Assembly: GCF_004379255.2 (NCBI RefSeq)
Contig: NC_056053.1
Location: forward strand, 24,176,188 to 24,240,187
Source: Salvia splendens
Lineage: Eukaryota; Streptophyta; Magnoliopsida; Lamiales; Lamiaceae
Direction of reading: 5' to 3'
Length of the DNA stretch: 64,000 nt
Within the stretch, counting starts at the first letter, position 1. The number at the start of each line of letters is the position of its first letter. The translations under genes and the position numbers were made by a program. The notes beneath the pieces were generated by a model. That model was not told the DNA's origin, did not search any database, and saw only the letters and a program-made list of their open reading frames with translations. Shown here in pieces: positions 22,201 through 36,745 of the stretch.

Positions 22201-25200
22201 TAATAGGGTTAGTGAACCAAATGGACCATCCATTAACTAAAGTTTGGAAAAAAAGATAATTAATAAAATATAGATCAAGGTTTAAATTAATGCAAAGGAC
22301 AATTGCCCAAGAAATTAAATAATTAAGACGACCATGATTCATCACCTGAAAGGAAAATCTTTTGTACAGAGTAGAAGATCTTGGGGCAGAAATTATAATT
22401 ATTATATTTGTGGAGGTCTATTGGGGTAAAGTGTTGGGTGGTAAATATAATATTGGAAAATAAATAAAAAAACATACAAATGTGTATTTAATATTGAGAA
22501 ATTCAGGCCTTGTTGTTTGGAGTGGAGGGAACAATACAATCAAGTTCATAGTGTTGATAAAGTGCTCCACATTTATAGATTCACGAGATGTTTTTTGTTA
22601 ATACATACATATATAATATTGTGGTAATACATAAAATAAAAAGGGCAAAAGCGATTCCTCTAGTGTAGGACCATGTCTTATAATATTTGAGTCTTATTAT
22701 GAGATAATTATTTACTTATATTAGTACCAACTAGTCGGTCGCATTGATAAACATTAATTACATTTTTTGGATAAAAACAAAAACTTAAATCATATAAAAA
22801 ACGGCGAGCAAATAAAAACAAAGTCCAATACAAGCAAAACAGACTCATATGAACGATGATACAATAAAAATGAGCAAAACCATACAAAACTAAATATGAT
22901 GCAGTCATGCGACTAATGAAACAAGTTTAAGACGGACACCATATAAACTAAACATTGAACTCAAAACAAAACGTCGCATCATTAGAGGCCTCACGACAGC
23001 TTGCGAGGGGTCAACAACTCACGAGAGCAAGAAAGATTGTATCAAATAACACCTTTGCATCAACCAACAAGAAGAGAATTGATTCTTCGATTTTGATATC
23101 GAAATTATTTGCGTTGATTGGTAGTAGTATATTTGTTGATAGAAGCTCTTCAATTAGTCTCCGAAGAGTTCTTTTTTTTTCCACAAATTGCATATTTTTA
23201 TTAATTTGTGAAATAGTTGGATTTTATTTCTCGTTTCCCACAACCGTTGAAGTCACTTTCAAATTCACTAGCATTTTTAGTGTTTGATGTAAATTAAAAA
23301 AGCACAATATATAGGGAGTATATTCTATCTCAACATCTATACAGTTTTCATGCAATATAAAATGGCCAAAAAGAATTTGTCATATTAACTCCACCAATTT
23401 TTGCACTTTATCATCTTTAACTTTTTTGCAACAATATTTAATCATCCAATAATGAAAGTAGTGCAAAACACTCATAGTTTACATGACAAAGTGCTATTAA
23501 CAAAATATACTAGTAATTTTCAGTTTTGTGTGACACCTTTGTGAGAGTGTTTTCTTTGATGAGTTAAATATTTCTTAGTGTCCAACTTATTTTGCAAGTT
23601 AACCAGTTTATATGCAATGAGAACCCATTTAGTGGAGATGGGAGGCTTGCCTTGAGGAAAGACTCAACAACACCATGAGGTTCGCCAAGCACAACTTTAA
23701 GTCTGATTTATCTTTCAAAAACGACTCAATATAAAAAAAAGTTTCTATAGACTCGTCGTCGATGAAATTAGGAATGATAAATATGTATATTATGCTAAAC
23801 AGAATCGAATACTTCCGAACATACATTTCCCTTTTCATTGGGATCAATGATCAATAATTTGAGTTCCATTAGCCATTAGGAAATGGACAAGTTTAAGATG
23901 ACTGGATTCATTTTCTATTAATGTTATACTAGACGACGAGCTTGTGTTCTTTGTTGTTGTTTTTTTGCACAAATTTTTTTCTTATTGGTTTTGTGTTAAG
24001 ATTAAGGTCAGTACTTCAGTCTAAACCACCATATATTCCTTGTTCAATTACTTGATTCAATATATAAATCTGATCTAAATTTTTTTTATTAAAAATGATA
24101 ACAAAGTTAGTTGGAATATGGTAAGGAGTCACACCATATGCTTAGCTTAGCCACCAAGAACACAGGAACATGGCCCCTCTCAAGCCATTATTATTGACTT
24201 GAATTTATTTCCTTTTTCCCTTTTAAGAAAAAAAGTCATATTTCAAATCAAAATTAGCACAATTGGTCATATTTCAAATCAAAATGAGCACAATTATATC
24301 AACTTATCATTCTAATCATCTCAAATTTTCTTAATTACTGCACGAACTAATTATTCTAGTACTATTACTTTTTGCTATATGCAGTTGTTATTCAATCAAG
24401 ACTTAGGTGATGAACCCAAAACATAATGTAAAAATCTAAATTAGTTGTCATGTACCACCAAAAAAAGTTATCATAATAACAAGACTATTGAAAATATCCC
24501 TTTTCAGTTTGCGGTTTTTCGCATTCTTTAATTCTATGTAAATAAATGACTATAACTATCAATAGTAAGCAAGAGTTCAACAACACAATCAACAAGAATG
24601 TGCTACATAAAAACAAATCCCTACAAAGTCCTAAGCAGATCGAGGAAAACATAAAATATTAAAATAATTTGGTAATGCCAAAAACACTAAGTACGAAACA
24701 AAACAAAATATAAAATAAAATCTAGAAAAAACAACAAACACATAATCGATCAACAAAGGGTAGGACTCATACATAGGGATAGAGCAACATATATGTATGC
24801 TCTCTTAGTCTATATAAATTAACTTCATATTGAAACAATGGTTATGCAAATGTAAATTCCACTAACACCACTCACTATATACTCATGAAATATCTTTTAC
24901 ATATAATATAATTAATAAATGTGTATAAACATGCACGCGTGGAGTGGGGTTGGGTGTGTTTGAGTAGTGGATTGGATTCATTGGAAGTAAATGGGGAAAT
25001 TAGTTGTTTGGCAAGACAAGAAAAATACTAAAGTTGGAGGGTGGGGCATTAATCCATGGAGCCATTTTGTTTGTGGATTCTCCAACAAAAACATCCACGC
25101 TTGGAAAGCAATTTAAACCCATTTATATAAATACGTGTGAGAGAGAGAGATAATTAAAATAATTTGGTTACTAATTATTTAATATATTTACCACGATTAA

Positions 25201-26873
25201 AGCACCGGAAAAAGTGCCAATTCTTCCGCTGATTGCTTATTATTAGTATATTAATTATTAATACTACTACTAATAATTAATTTCACTATTCCATCCACTT
25301 GGTCTAGCCTTTTTTTTTTATGTCGTTGAATTGCTAAAGAAGCCATTTCATTGGGTAGAACAATCAAGTCGTTTTACACTTTTTACCAAATTAAATGAGA
25401 CTTTTAGTTTGAATAATATCATATGACTATTTTACAAGTTTTTCTCTGAGAAACAAATAATAATTCTTAAATATTTTAAAAAGTAAAATAAAAATAACTT
25501 AATATAAAGTAGAAAGTTTACTATTGGTAGTGCTAGAGATATATGTCACACAATTTTTTAGTACTATAAGAAACTCAATTTTTGTCGGTTTTATCCATAT
25601 TTGGCATATTTTCAATTAAATAATCACATTTAAGAGGCAAATTCCTAAGATTGAAAAAAAATGACAAAATTCTTTAATGACATTTAATGTTGAAAAGATA
25701 CATCAGCCTCCTCATAATTTCTTATTGACTGAACATATCATGATTTTTTTGGTATAAAAATAGATGATAAAATTGTTTAATAAAAAAGCCAGAAGCAAAA
25801 CTCTCATTTTTAATTTGGATATAGATGGGTAAAGTCGAAATAGATTGGCCCATATCTTCAGCTACATACCAAGGCCCAACAATAACATATGTCTGGCCCG
25901 GCTTATGTGCCACGAGTCGGGCTCATTTGTAGCATTGTTAAGATTAAAAAACTGAGATAAACAGCTTAAGATAATATTAGTATAATAAATTATTTTGTGT
26001 TTAACTACTTATATAAAAATAGAAAATAGAATGTGACGTATTCAGGCGTGTATATTGTTTCTATATTAATATATAAAATTAGTATTTGTTTTTTCTTAAA
26101 CTTATGCACCTAAAAAATTTAAATCAACACAAATATCAATAGAGGCGCCTAAGACCATCATGACCGATCCGGATAGGCGACGTCATGGCAGCAATATCGA
26201 TACGTAAGAAAGTGACAACTATAGAGAATAACGTTTGTCATTAAGAAAACCACAACAATGAGGTGCACATGAGGGAAATCAAAATAAATATAAACAGTCG
26301 TCTACCACAGCCACAACTCCCTTTCCTTTCTCCTTATGTACCACCCACTCCACCTCATTGCCACCTATTCATTTCTATCTTTATTATAGAAATGAGATTA
26401 AATGAATAACACGTGAAGGTTGACATCAATAGGCCTCAAGAGGACGATTCTCTAAGATGGAGTGAAGTGTGACTCGTAGTACTTAGTAACGAGCTAATCG
26501 CGACCTAATCTCTCTTATAATACACACCCCTACTTTCGAACACTTGAACTTCTCATTTCATTCAGCGACATAACCCCGAATCAATTCATACAATCTGAAA
26601 ACTAACTAACCTCCTATGTGAAACAACTACGATCAAGGCAAAAATCATCACCATTAAAAAATAATGAATAAAAATAATTGTTGTCAATTCATCGAAAATA
26701 CCCAATAAACTCACAATCGAACTCAAGAATTCTGAGAATTTAAATAAAAAAAATTAAATTTCCAGTCAGAAAACCACACAACAAGACCATCGTTTAGACC
26801 GTTTAAAATTTCAACACAATCTTAATCAGGCGCCAAAGCAATTCTTTAAGAAACCGAAATCCGAGTCATCTAG

Positions 26874-27413
<540 letters not shown>

Positions 27414-27951
27414 GTTTTAGGCTTAATCGATGTATAGATGAATTGAATCGGAAAGTTAGGGTTTGTGTTTTCCGAATTAGGGGTTTATGTTTGTGCCGCT
27501 TTGATTCCGCTAAAGCTAATGAAATTTCAACGTTTACTAAGACCTTGTGCCTCCTTATTCTTATAATTCTATGCTTTTTTTGTTATTGAATCATTAGCTT
27601 AAATTCACTACTGTGTTTTGATGTTGCATTGGCAAATCACATTTCCAGTCAATGCTAGATTTTTGTTGATTGAATTCTATTTCTTCGGTTTATTTATCTC
27701 AGATCTGGAGCTGTGTAGAATGTTGAGATATTCAATTTTGTTGGTTTGATAAAAGTACTTGAATATGCTAATTTTTGCATCAGTACCATTTTAAGCTGTG
27801 GAGATGTTGAAGTTGTTTGATATTCCATTTAATATGCTAATACAGAAAATTTATGAATGTTTATTTGAATCTTGGCATCTCAAATCACCAAGTGTTGCAC
27901 ACATACTACTAAACTAAATTATTGAATATTTATCTACATAAATATGTTGAG
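27414..27951. other. Histone H4 3' UTR and intergenic DNA
   Basis: The stretch between the H4 stop and the end of the convergent FUSC-like gene. The first about 130 bases (with a 'taatgaaat' polyadenylation-like stretch near 27518) probably form the H4 3' UTR. Nothing else is seen. Confidence 0.5.
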
Positions 27952-30900
27952 TTAATCTACCAATGATCCTATATCTCTCAAGCAAAACTTGATATCTTCC
28001 ATCTCTTTCATCAATGAAGAGATGCAAAATCTTGTTGCATTCAGATACTGAATCACCATTTCTCTTAGACTTTTACCATCTTCTTCTTCGTCCTCTCGAG
28101 CAAGGGAGGCCTCTGTCTGTTCTGTCAACGGAACACCTGTTTTTTCTCGACTGCATAGCTTCCCGGACTCCATATCCTCTAAGACTGCTTGCGGCTTAGT
28201 GATGATCCCTTGCTCTAGATGTATATACGTAGAGCTTAAGGTCTCCTCGAATAGTTGCACCTCGTTATTTATCTGCTCCAGAAATTTGCTTCCTAATTCT
28301 ATCTCAGCTAGCTTTGAAAGCAGCTCAAGATTGTGTGTGATGAAGCACAGCATATCCACGGTGCTGGACATGGATCGAACGAGCTTCTTGTAGCAAGCAC
28401 TGCGGAAGGGAAGGAACCAGAACCCGGGCTCCGTCTCTGCGTCTGCTACTAACCCTTTCAGCTGAGAGACTAGTTGATTCAGATGCCTTTCCCTCTCTTT
28501 CATATCAAGAAACTCATCACTTGTTTGGTTTTTCTGCATTCTTGTTCCTTTTAAGCAGTCTTGCAGGGCAGAAACTGTTAAATACGCGTGATTCCTGGCT
28601 AGCGTGGCTGCTGTGGTCGGCTGCAGGAAGAGCTCCACGACAATGAAGGCCGTTATGCCTATAAGAACCTCTGTGAGCCGAGCGATGGCAAATTCAGTTG
28701 GAACACCGTAGTTCTTCCTCCCGAGTATCACCAACGCTCCTATGGCTGCTGATACTCCGCCTGTTTGCCCGAACATCCTGCTGTGTCTCAGAAAGGTAGT
28801 GATGATGATCCACGGAACAAGTGCCAGAAGCCTCAGCACTTCGTAATGGAAGAGGAAACAGCATATCACTCCATAGACCGATCCCAGAGCCGTCCCCTGC
28901 AATCTTGAGTTAGCTACCGTGAAGATCGCCTGCCTTCCTTCAACGAAGCTGATGGCGATCGTGAGGCCCGCCCAGCATCCGTTCTCCTTGTCGAATAGCA
29001 ATCCTAGCAGCACTGCCAGGCTGAGGCTAAGTGAGCATTTTGTCGCGAACATCAGCCTCTTGTGGCTGGGAATCCATCGTTTGAATCCTGTTTCTGGCTT
29101 CGTTGGAGGCTCAGAATTGCAGCACATGGCCTCGTTGAGGAACATGTGTATGCACGAGAGGTAGAGCGAGAGCCATCCGTGGTTCGGGGATGGGAGGTTT
29201 GGATCGGGCAAAGATGATGAGTTTGGCATGAGTTCTGTTTCGACTTTGGAGTTGAAAGGAGAGTAGCAACGAAGCTGCTCGATTCTCTCCTCGATGCGTG
29301 TGGATAAAGCTTGCGTGAATTCAGAGATTTGTTGCTGGTCTGTTCCTTGAAATGGAGTGGCTGTAGCAGAAGAAATCAAGGAGTATTCTATTCCTCTCAT
29401 CTCAAGCTCCATGTTTTGAAGTCTCTCTCCTAGCTTGGTTGGTTTCCTCCATGGCCTTTCCCACCGTAATACATCCTAAAGAGACAACAGTTGAGTTGAT
29501 GATTCTTGAATATGAGGAGGAATTTTGGGAGAGTATTTGGTTGGTTAGTTAGTTAGTTAGTTACCTCGGAGATTTTGATACTTTGGAAAAGCTTGGATCC
29601 GGTTTCGGACAAGGGCTTGGATTGTGAGATGAGTTCAATCTTGGTTTGCTTGTCCGTCGCTGTTAGAGCGCGTAGGTATAGGTTCATTCTTTGTGAAGCA
29701 TTCTCAGCATACAATCGGCACAGCTCTTGCACCTGTATCGTTCGCATAAGATTGTGTTGTGTAACGACTCAAATGTACTTTAATTTGCTATACTAGTACT
29801 TTGACTCAATAATAAATTAGTATTTGATTGAGATTGTAAAAAACAATTCATTGTATTAAATGAAAATTTTAAAAATAAAATAAATTATTTATGTATAAAT
29901 ATGTTGAAGAAATAGAATTATGATCGTAAGATTCATTAAATAACTAAATAAGGTACTATACTATTTCGAAAATTAAATTAGTTACTAATGCCACATGCTT
30001 AAATGAAAATTTTATGATTACATAAAAGACGTTAGGAAAGCAAGTTTAGATTCTAAATATCATATCATATATATTTTGGAATCATGCTCTAACACGTCAT
30101 AAGTGGACAACATGGCCGAATCGAATAACTGAATTTTTACTAACGACAAATAACTTAAACGAATTATTTAATTTGTTTTGAATTGTTAAATATATTAATA
30201 TTATCTTAAAATGATGTCAATATTAGAAAGAAAAATAATATTCCCTCCCTCTATTAAATATAGTCTTATTGGTGGACAACATGAGTTTTATTGAAAAATT
30301 AGTAAATATTTATAAGAGAAATAGATAAAGTTGGATAGAAAAATAGATAAAATGGACAAAGTAAAAAAGAGAAAGTGTCAAAAAAATATGAGACAAAAAA
30401 AATAAAAACTGAAAACAAATTGAGAGTAATTTTCTTCTTTTTTTAGTACTCACTTCATCCCATGATAGATGTCACATGATTTTAGAAAATGTTTTTATAT
30501 ATATTAAATATAGAGAGAATATATTTTTATATATCAATGCCGGAGAGAACTTAAAAAATGAAATGTAAATCTTTTGTGAGATAAATTAAAAGAAAAATGT
30601 AAAATTTACCTTTGAACAAGAGAATATGATAATAATTTCAGTGGATAAATCAAAATGAAAAGATGAATACTATTACTATTTTTCATGAACCGAGAAAATG
30701 AATATATATAGGGAGTAACATATAAAAGGAATATATATCGTATGTACTACTTACATAAAAAAATGACGGATCATTTTATTCAATTAGTAACATATAAAAG
30801 GAATATGATAGTACTAATTTTGGTGGATAAATCAAAATAAAAAGATGAATACTATGTTTTGTGAACGGAGGAGGAAAATGTATATAGTACAATGTGTACC

Positions 30901-31729
30901 TACATACATACCACATAAATGATAAACTATTGTGCTCTCAGATCTTGTTAACAAAAGTGTAAATTCCAAAATTTAAGATTTATTATTAAGCTAAATCGAA
31001 GAACTACAGATTAATGAAAAAAAATGGCGGATCATTTTATTCAACTAATTCACTTTTCGTAAATAAAATCAACAAAAAATTTAACTAAGAACTATATTTA
31101 ATCAAAATAACAAATACACCTATAGTAATATTTTATAGTGACGAATTGTCACTTCTATAACTTTTATTCATACTAAAAACCACCATACCTTAGTAGATGC
31201 TCCGCCGGGATACGGCAGCAGCAAAGCGAACAGCGCCGCCAATGCTCCCAGCGCCGTACTCGCGCCGAGGTACACCGGGTGCATGAAACCGCCCGTCGAC
31301 CCATCGCCGAGCACCGCCGCGCAGCTGACCAGCACGATCTGCCCGAACGCGATCTTCTTCGCGGTCAGGTGCGTGCATTCCGGCAGCGCCACCGCGAAGG
31401 CCGCCGCTGCCACCGCCGCCCCCGCTGCCAGGGGCGGCATCTGGGCCGCGGGGCCCAGGAGCCAGCGCCACAGCACGGCCAGCGGCACGACCTGCGCCGT
31501 GCCAGCATCCGCGCAGCGCCTCCCCGGCCGTGGCGTCCGTGATAATCGTCACGGCTGTTAGGTAGGAGAACGCCGCGAACTTTATGTGGCGGGCCCGGAG
31601 GAACTCTGGGCCGTAGAGTGTGGTCACGCCCACTGCGGCACAGGCCGCGGCGGTGCGTGACCCGGTGCTCAGCCGCGTGCGCCACGCGGCGCGGCGGCGC
31701 TCCGCCACTGTGCAGGTGGTGCTTCCCAT
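27952..31729 (-). pseudogene. FUSC/ALMT-like membrane protein, frameshifted in exon 1 (3 exons)
   Basis: Minus-strand exons 31729-31189, 29732-29565 and 29475-27952 join at clean GT-AG sites. The protein belongs to the plant family often annotated as 'p-hydroxybenzoic acid efflux pump subunit' (fusaric-acid-resistance-like fold), with several hydrophobic segments at the N-terminus and again in exon 3 (for example CSLSLSLAVLLGLLF, AIGALVILG, IAFIVVELFLQ). Typical phrases include YAENASQRMNL and LSETGSKLFQSIK in exon 2 and GCWAGLTIAISFVEGRQAIF in exon 3. Exon 1 starts MGSTTCTVAERRRAAWRTRL, but its frame changes at about 31498: the first part ends ...LRGCWH and the rest continues as QVVPLAVLWRWLLG in another frame. 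Five or so residues usual at this point also seem absent, suggesting a small deletion. Either a recent pseudogene or an assembly error in very GC-rich DNA; the other two exons are intact. Substrate unknown. Confidence 0.82.
30446..31055. repeat. Duplicated segments inside intron 1 of the FUSC-like gene
   Basis: A block at about 30622-30715 (gtggataaatcaaaatgaaa, then 'agatgaatacta') recurs at about 30800-30885 (gtggataaatcaaaataaaa, then 'agatgaatacta'). The phrase 'cggatcattttattcaa' occurs at about 30766 and again at about 31028. A Stowaway-like end (actcacttcatcccatgata) opens the region at about 30450, so a decayed MITE may have seeded it. Confidence 0.6.
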
Positions 31730-33259
31730 TTGGTATCGTGATCTTTTTTTTTCTCTCTTTATTTTTTAGTTTTTTTAAGAAGTAATGTAGTGTTTTTTTG
31801 AAGGGAAAAGGATGGAGTGATTCTTGCAAGAAAATGATGGATGGACTTATTTATAAACGTGGTTGCGATACGGTTGGAGAAGTGTGACAAAATTGTTTGC
31901 TGTGAGTAATAGTGTAAATATTTATGTATAAATAAAAGGAGAATGTTAAAGATAGTTTGAACCATTTTCGGCACCCTAAACTATTAATAATATTCAAATA
32001 ATCATCATAAATTAATTAGGGTGAATTGTCTGGTAACTATGAATTTTGGTTAGTCCTACAACGTTGACCTGTAAAAACCTAACGCTTTTCTTGATTTTTC
32101 TACGTGATTTAATTTGAGTGAAATTTTATTTAGTGTAAGTTGCCTGAAAAAATAATGAAGTTTGGTGGTTAAACATACATCTTTAAAAACTAAGTCAAAT
32201 ACAGTAGTAGTATATCATAACTTAGAAATTTTTTCAATTGTCCCATTATTTTGTATTTGGATTACATTGTGTATGACGTTAAAGCCAAAATAAGTGAATA
32301 TTTGCAAATATGTATATCCTCACAAAAGCAATTGATTTTTCCGCAATTTACCCAATTAATCATAATTTGATATTTTTGTATCTAGTCGCACCACCCATCC
32401 AACGGGTTTGCCCCACATGCGGTGCTGATTGGGTGACGGACTGACGGGGTAGAGTCGCATGGCATGCTTTTACACTATGTAGGGTGTAAGCGTTCCATCC
32501 TTAGTAATCCACAACGATGTAATAACAATTTATTAGTTCAAACCATAGCCCTAAACTACATTTCAGTATTCAAAATATTTCTTTTATGAAATTCATTTTC
32601 TATTTTAGTTTCAAAAATAATATTTGTACATGAATTCCATTTGGATGCTCCCGAGTCAAAATAATTAACTGTTTTGCCACCCAATAGTCGATGATGGTAT
32701 ATTTTGATACAAATATGAGAGTAAGTATATAATGTGGATGTTATTGATAGTATGAGATATTTTAGAGACATGATTTTGCCTATATAAATATTAAAACGGT
32801 CACATTATTGAAAAAAAGTTGCATCATTTTTACTCGGGCGATTTCGACATATTCAATATTTTAATATGCTTCAGAATCAGATTGTTAGTTAATTTACTAG
32901 ATCGACAAGAGTTGGTTTAAGGAAATATTGAATCTAAACAGCAATATTCCAACGAAATGGGACAATTGTTGCAATATAATTTTGTTTTTTCTACTATTTA
33001 AGATTTCTTTTTTTTTCCTTATAATTCCATGGTCGTATCATCATCCTCCACCAACCCCAATTCTTCATAGCTATGTTATATTATTCTATATTCCATCATT
33101 TAATTGGGTGAAAATCAGTATACATTTTCAACTAAGAAGGAATATTCCTCAACTGCTTGGTTCTTTTTTTAATTCAGAAAATCCTAAATATTCATTCCTC
33201 AAAGTGTCATTGATTTTTCAATTAATTTTACTACATAAAATCATACACCCACAAAAACA

Positions 33260-33290
<31 letters not shown>

Positions 33291-36200
33291 ATACTACAGC
33301 ATATAAATATGGAGTATAAACAAGACTGTTGGTCACAGTGCACACATTTGGCAATAAAATTACAACTAAAAAGAAGTCTGGGGCTTAGTTTATGCTAAGC
33401 AGTTGACAATATATATATTTTTTAAACTTTTAATAAAATATTACTACGAACTGATAGTATTTCAAAATAAGTTGGACGATTGAGCTTAGTTTATGTGATG
33501 GAAAAGCTTAACTATTAAAACGCCGTTACTCAAATGCATTATACGTTCGATTGAGATGTCTTTTATGTTTTAAGTGTTACGTAACATTTCAAAAATCATG
33601 TCTTATAAATATCTACAGCCCATTGTTTAGTAAAATTAAGTGTAATTAAAAGTTTTTAACTCGATCTTGAATATTTGAAAGAGCGTCGTCAACCCATGAG
33701 AGCAGGAAAACTCAATGAAACTCCGCCTTTGGTGGAGTTACTTCTAGTTCCATTATATTTATTTTGGTTTCATTTGTTAGCCATTGCTATTGAAACTGCC
33801 ACACCTATTCTCCATTCAGACATCGAAACAACCTTCTTTGATATATCTCACCGCACAAGTGTTTCTTGAACTTGCCATTCTTGACTCATACCGAGCTAAC
33901 GAAGTGCGACATAAACTTGAATTGTAGATACATTAAGCTTGATTTAAATGTATATGAACTTAATTTTATTGTACTAAACCAAAAATCAAGGATCTAGAGC
34001 ACAATGGGATGATCTCGAATTTTCTCGATCAATCAAATTATAGTAGTAATAGTTAATATCAATTGCACTAGTATATATGAAGATTGCCTTGTCGGTACGT
34101 TATTCTAAAATTGTATTGAATCGTACAACTGTTCGGATATTAGTTTGCCAATGAAAATTATCATGATCATCATTGTACTAGATATTTTTTTATGATCAAT
34201 GGATAAAATATTTATTATTTGTATGAAAAGTTTGGAATGCTGATATTTAGCTAACATTCACATCATATTTAGCTAAATATGCGAACCATAAACTTCTTTT
34301 CATGCTCCATATTCAATTGTTTTGTCTAACATTATTCATTGTGATTATTTAGTATGAATCGTAATACGTATTTTATTTATTCAGTGTGAGGATTTATTCA
34401 AAAAATAAAAAGTAAATTTTTATATCTGAACTTATGTTTTGCTACGGATATAATTCATACGACTGTTTCGGTCTTGCTATTAAATCAATAATTAAGGTCC
34501 ACTAAAAATAAACAAATCTCTTTGTTACCAATAAAAAATAAAAAAAATAAACAAATCTCACAATAATATTTATTGAAATGAAGTCGAAATTTAGTTGTCA
34601 GAATATAATAAGATGTGGTTGTGGGTGCATTCACTTGATCCAAGCATAGTTGTGCTTCATTATAATAATCTACTAATAATGTACAATTTCATAGAAACTA
34701 CAATAAGTATGCAATGCAAGTGATTTCTTTTGCATTTAGACAAAAGATTCAAAAAACATATCAATTGGTCAGCAACATCAATACAAACAACAATGGCTTA
34801 ACAAGTTACACGAATAAACATATCACAAACTACGAGTGAAAAGGAACAAATGTAAAGAATATGATAAATATACCTACCAACAATAACATAAAGCATGAAG
34901 TAAAAGAAACAATCAACTATACGGTCAGCAAAGATAGAGAGAAATCACACCACCACACATTAGTCCACCAAACACTCCCCTCCCAAACCCCTAATGATAT
35001 CCAAGTATCTTACATGGATAATAATTTCAAATATTAATTGAACTAATTTCTCTAAAGGGAAGAGGATCCTAATTTAATGCATGATTTGGAAATGTGGATT
35101 GCCTCTGTCACAAGGAAACAATGATTTCCACTAATTCTTCAACTAGAGAGAATTTAAATGAATAGTTTGATTGGACAGTATATGTAAGTTGGGATGAGTT
35201 ACTTGGCTATGATTACATCAAAATGATCATATCCTATCATTCAAAATTAAATTCGTGCACCTACATTTATTATATAAGTCTATGTGGCAGCTTCTCCTTG
35301 ATCGTGCGGTATGTCTTGAAATATATGAATATTAAAAAAAGAAAAAAGTGTTTTTTATGCTCATAATAAAAAATTTGAATCCACTTATAATTTTATGCTC
35401 CTTGGAAATAAATTGAACTTGTTAATAGGGTATAAAATGTCTCAACACGAAATATAAAAGCAAACAAAAGACAGGCACATTGATGAGCATATGGAATGAC
35501 CTTGTCGTGTGTCATAATACGACCTTTTAACGGCATAATAAACTATTACTCATCTTGAAATCTTCAAGTAGGAAAATTTGAGTGTAACATAAATAGTACG
35601 GCGAATCAGGGTAAAGAGCAAATAAGCCCTTTTTTGCCGCTCATCTCGGCATGCATCTACAGTGGATCTAGCTAACCTTTGTCCTTCCGAATGGGTTGCG
35701 CAAAATCGAGTACTTCAACCCAATGTTCCTCTTGTGATACATTTGAATCACTAGTACTCAAGATATGTTCTAAATGAACATTTTTACAAATGTATCCATT
35801 GACATTCGTTTAAAAGTTAAAACCTATGCAAGCATTTAGGAATATGAATATATGCACCTGCATATTGATGAGCAACTAAATAATCGTTATTTCCCTTTTA
35901 CATTACTCAAATTGGGCTATCAATATTCCCAGCCTTTAAAGTCAAGTCAAACAGTATGAAGAAAATAAAATTGCTATCAATATTCCCAGCCTTTAAAATC
36001 GGCCCATTAATAAATAAACATTGCATATTTTACAGATAGAGGCCCAAAATACTATAAGCCCAGTATCATCATCTGAGTTATTTACATATATATTTTATAT
36101 TTTTAATGAAAATTGATTACATCGGTCTCTATCTATTTTATAATTTTGATCTGTCCCAATAAAATAAAGTTTTCTATTATTTACAATTTTTCTTTAATGA

Positions 36201-36745
36201 GATGAACTTCATTTTACTAACCATACTTAATCATTTTTCCTTTCTATTTCTTCTATTTATAAATTGTAAATTAAAATAAGTGATATGTTAATTTTTCCTC
36301 TAACTAGAGGGTGAACAATCAGATATCTAATCGAGTTTTTGTCAATTTTACCTGATCCGACAATTCAATATTTTATGAAAAATGAGTCTGATATGATTTG
36401 AATTGTATGAAAATCCAAACCTGGACCGAAAATTTGAAATTGCATAAAAACTTGGAATGTAAAATTACAAAAATCCAATTCAAAAAATTTGAAAATTTGA
36501 AAATCCAATATCAAAATCTAAAAATCTAATATAGCAAACACTTATCGTTGTCCAACACAAATGTTTTGTTCACCCATGACTCTAACCACACCGTACTGGA
36601 AGAGGTTAAGCTCTCATAACGAATTTGTGATATCATTTATTCGATAATTTTGTCAATCAACTAAATATGTTACGAAGTAGTTGTAATATTTTCATTTTTA
36701 GAATCGTATGATTTTGAGTCGAACATCCGTAAAATGCAAATATGA
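31730..36745. other. Gene-poor AT-rich stretch upstream of the FUSC-like gene
   Basis: No gene found. The first about 100 bases probably form the promoter and leader of the FUSC-like gene (minus). An (AAAT)n microsatellite lies at 33261-33293. A 25-bp phrase (gctatcaatattcccagcct, then 'ttaaa') is repeated at about 35917 and 35971. Sequence at about 36550-36660 resembles that at about 42470-42560. Confidence 0.5.
33261..33293. repeat. AAAT microsatellite
   Basis: Eight consecutive 'ataa/aaat' tetranucleotide units in an uninterrupted run. A simple sequence repeat with no gene attached. Confidence 0.9.

Noticed and set aside
22955..23287. 110-codon ORF on the plus strand
   Set aside because: AT-rich, no family motif, overlapping frames of similar quality on the other strand, and no sign of splice sites or a promoter. 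Treated as chance.
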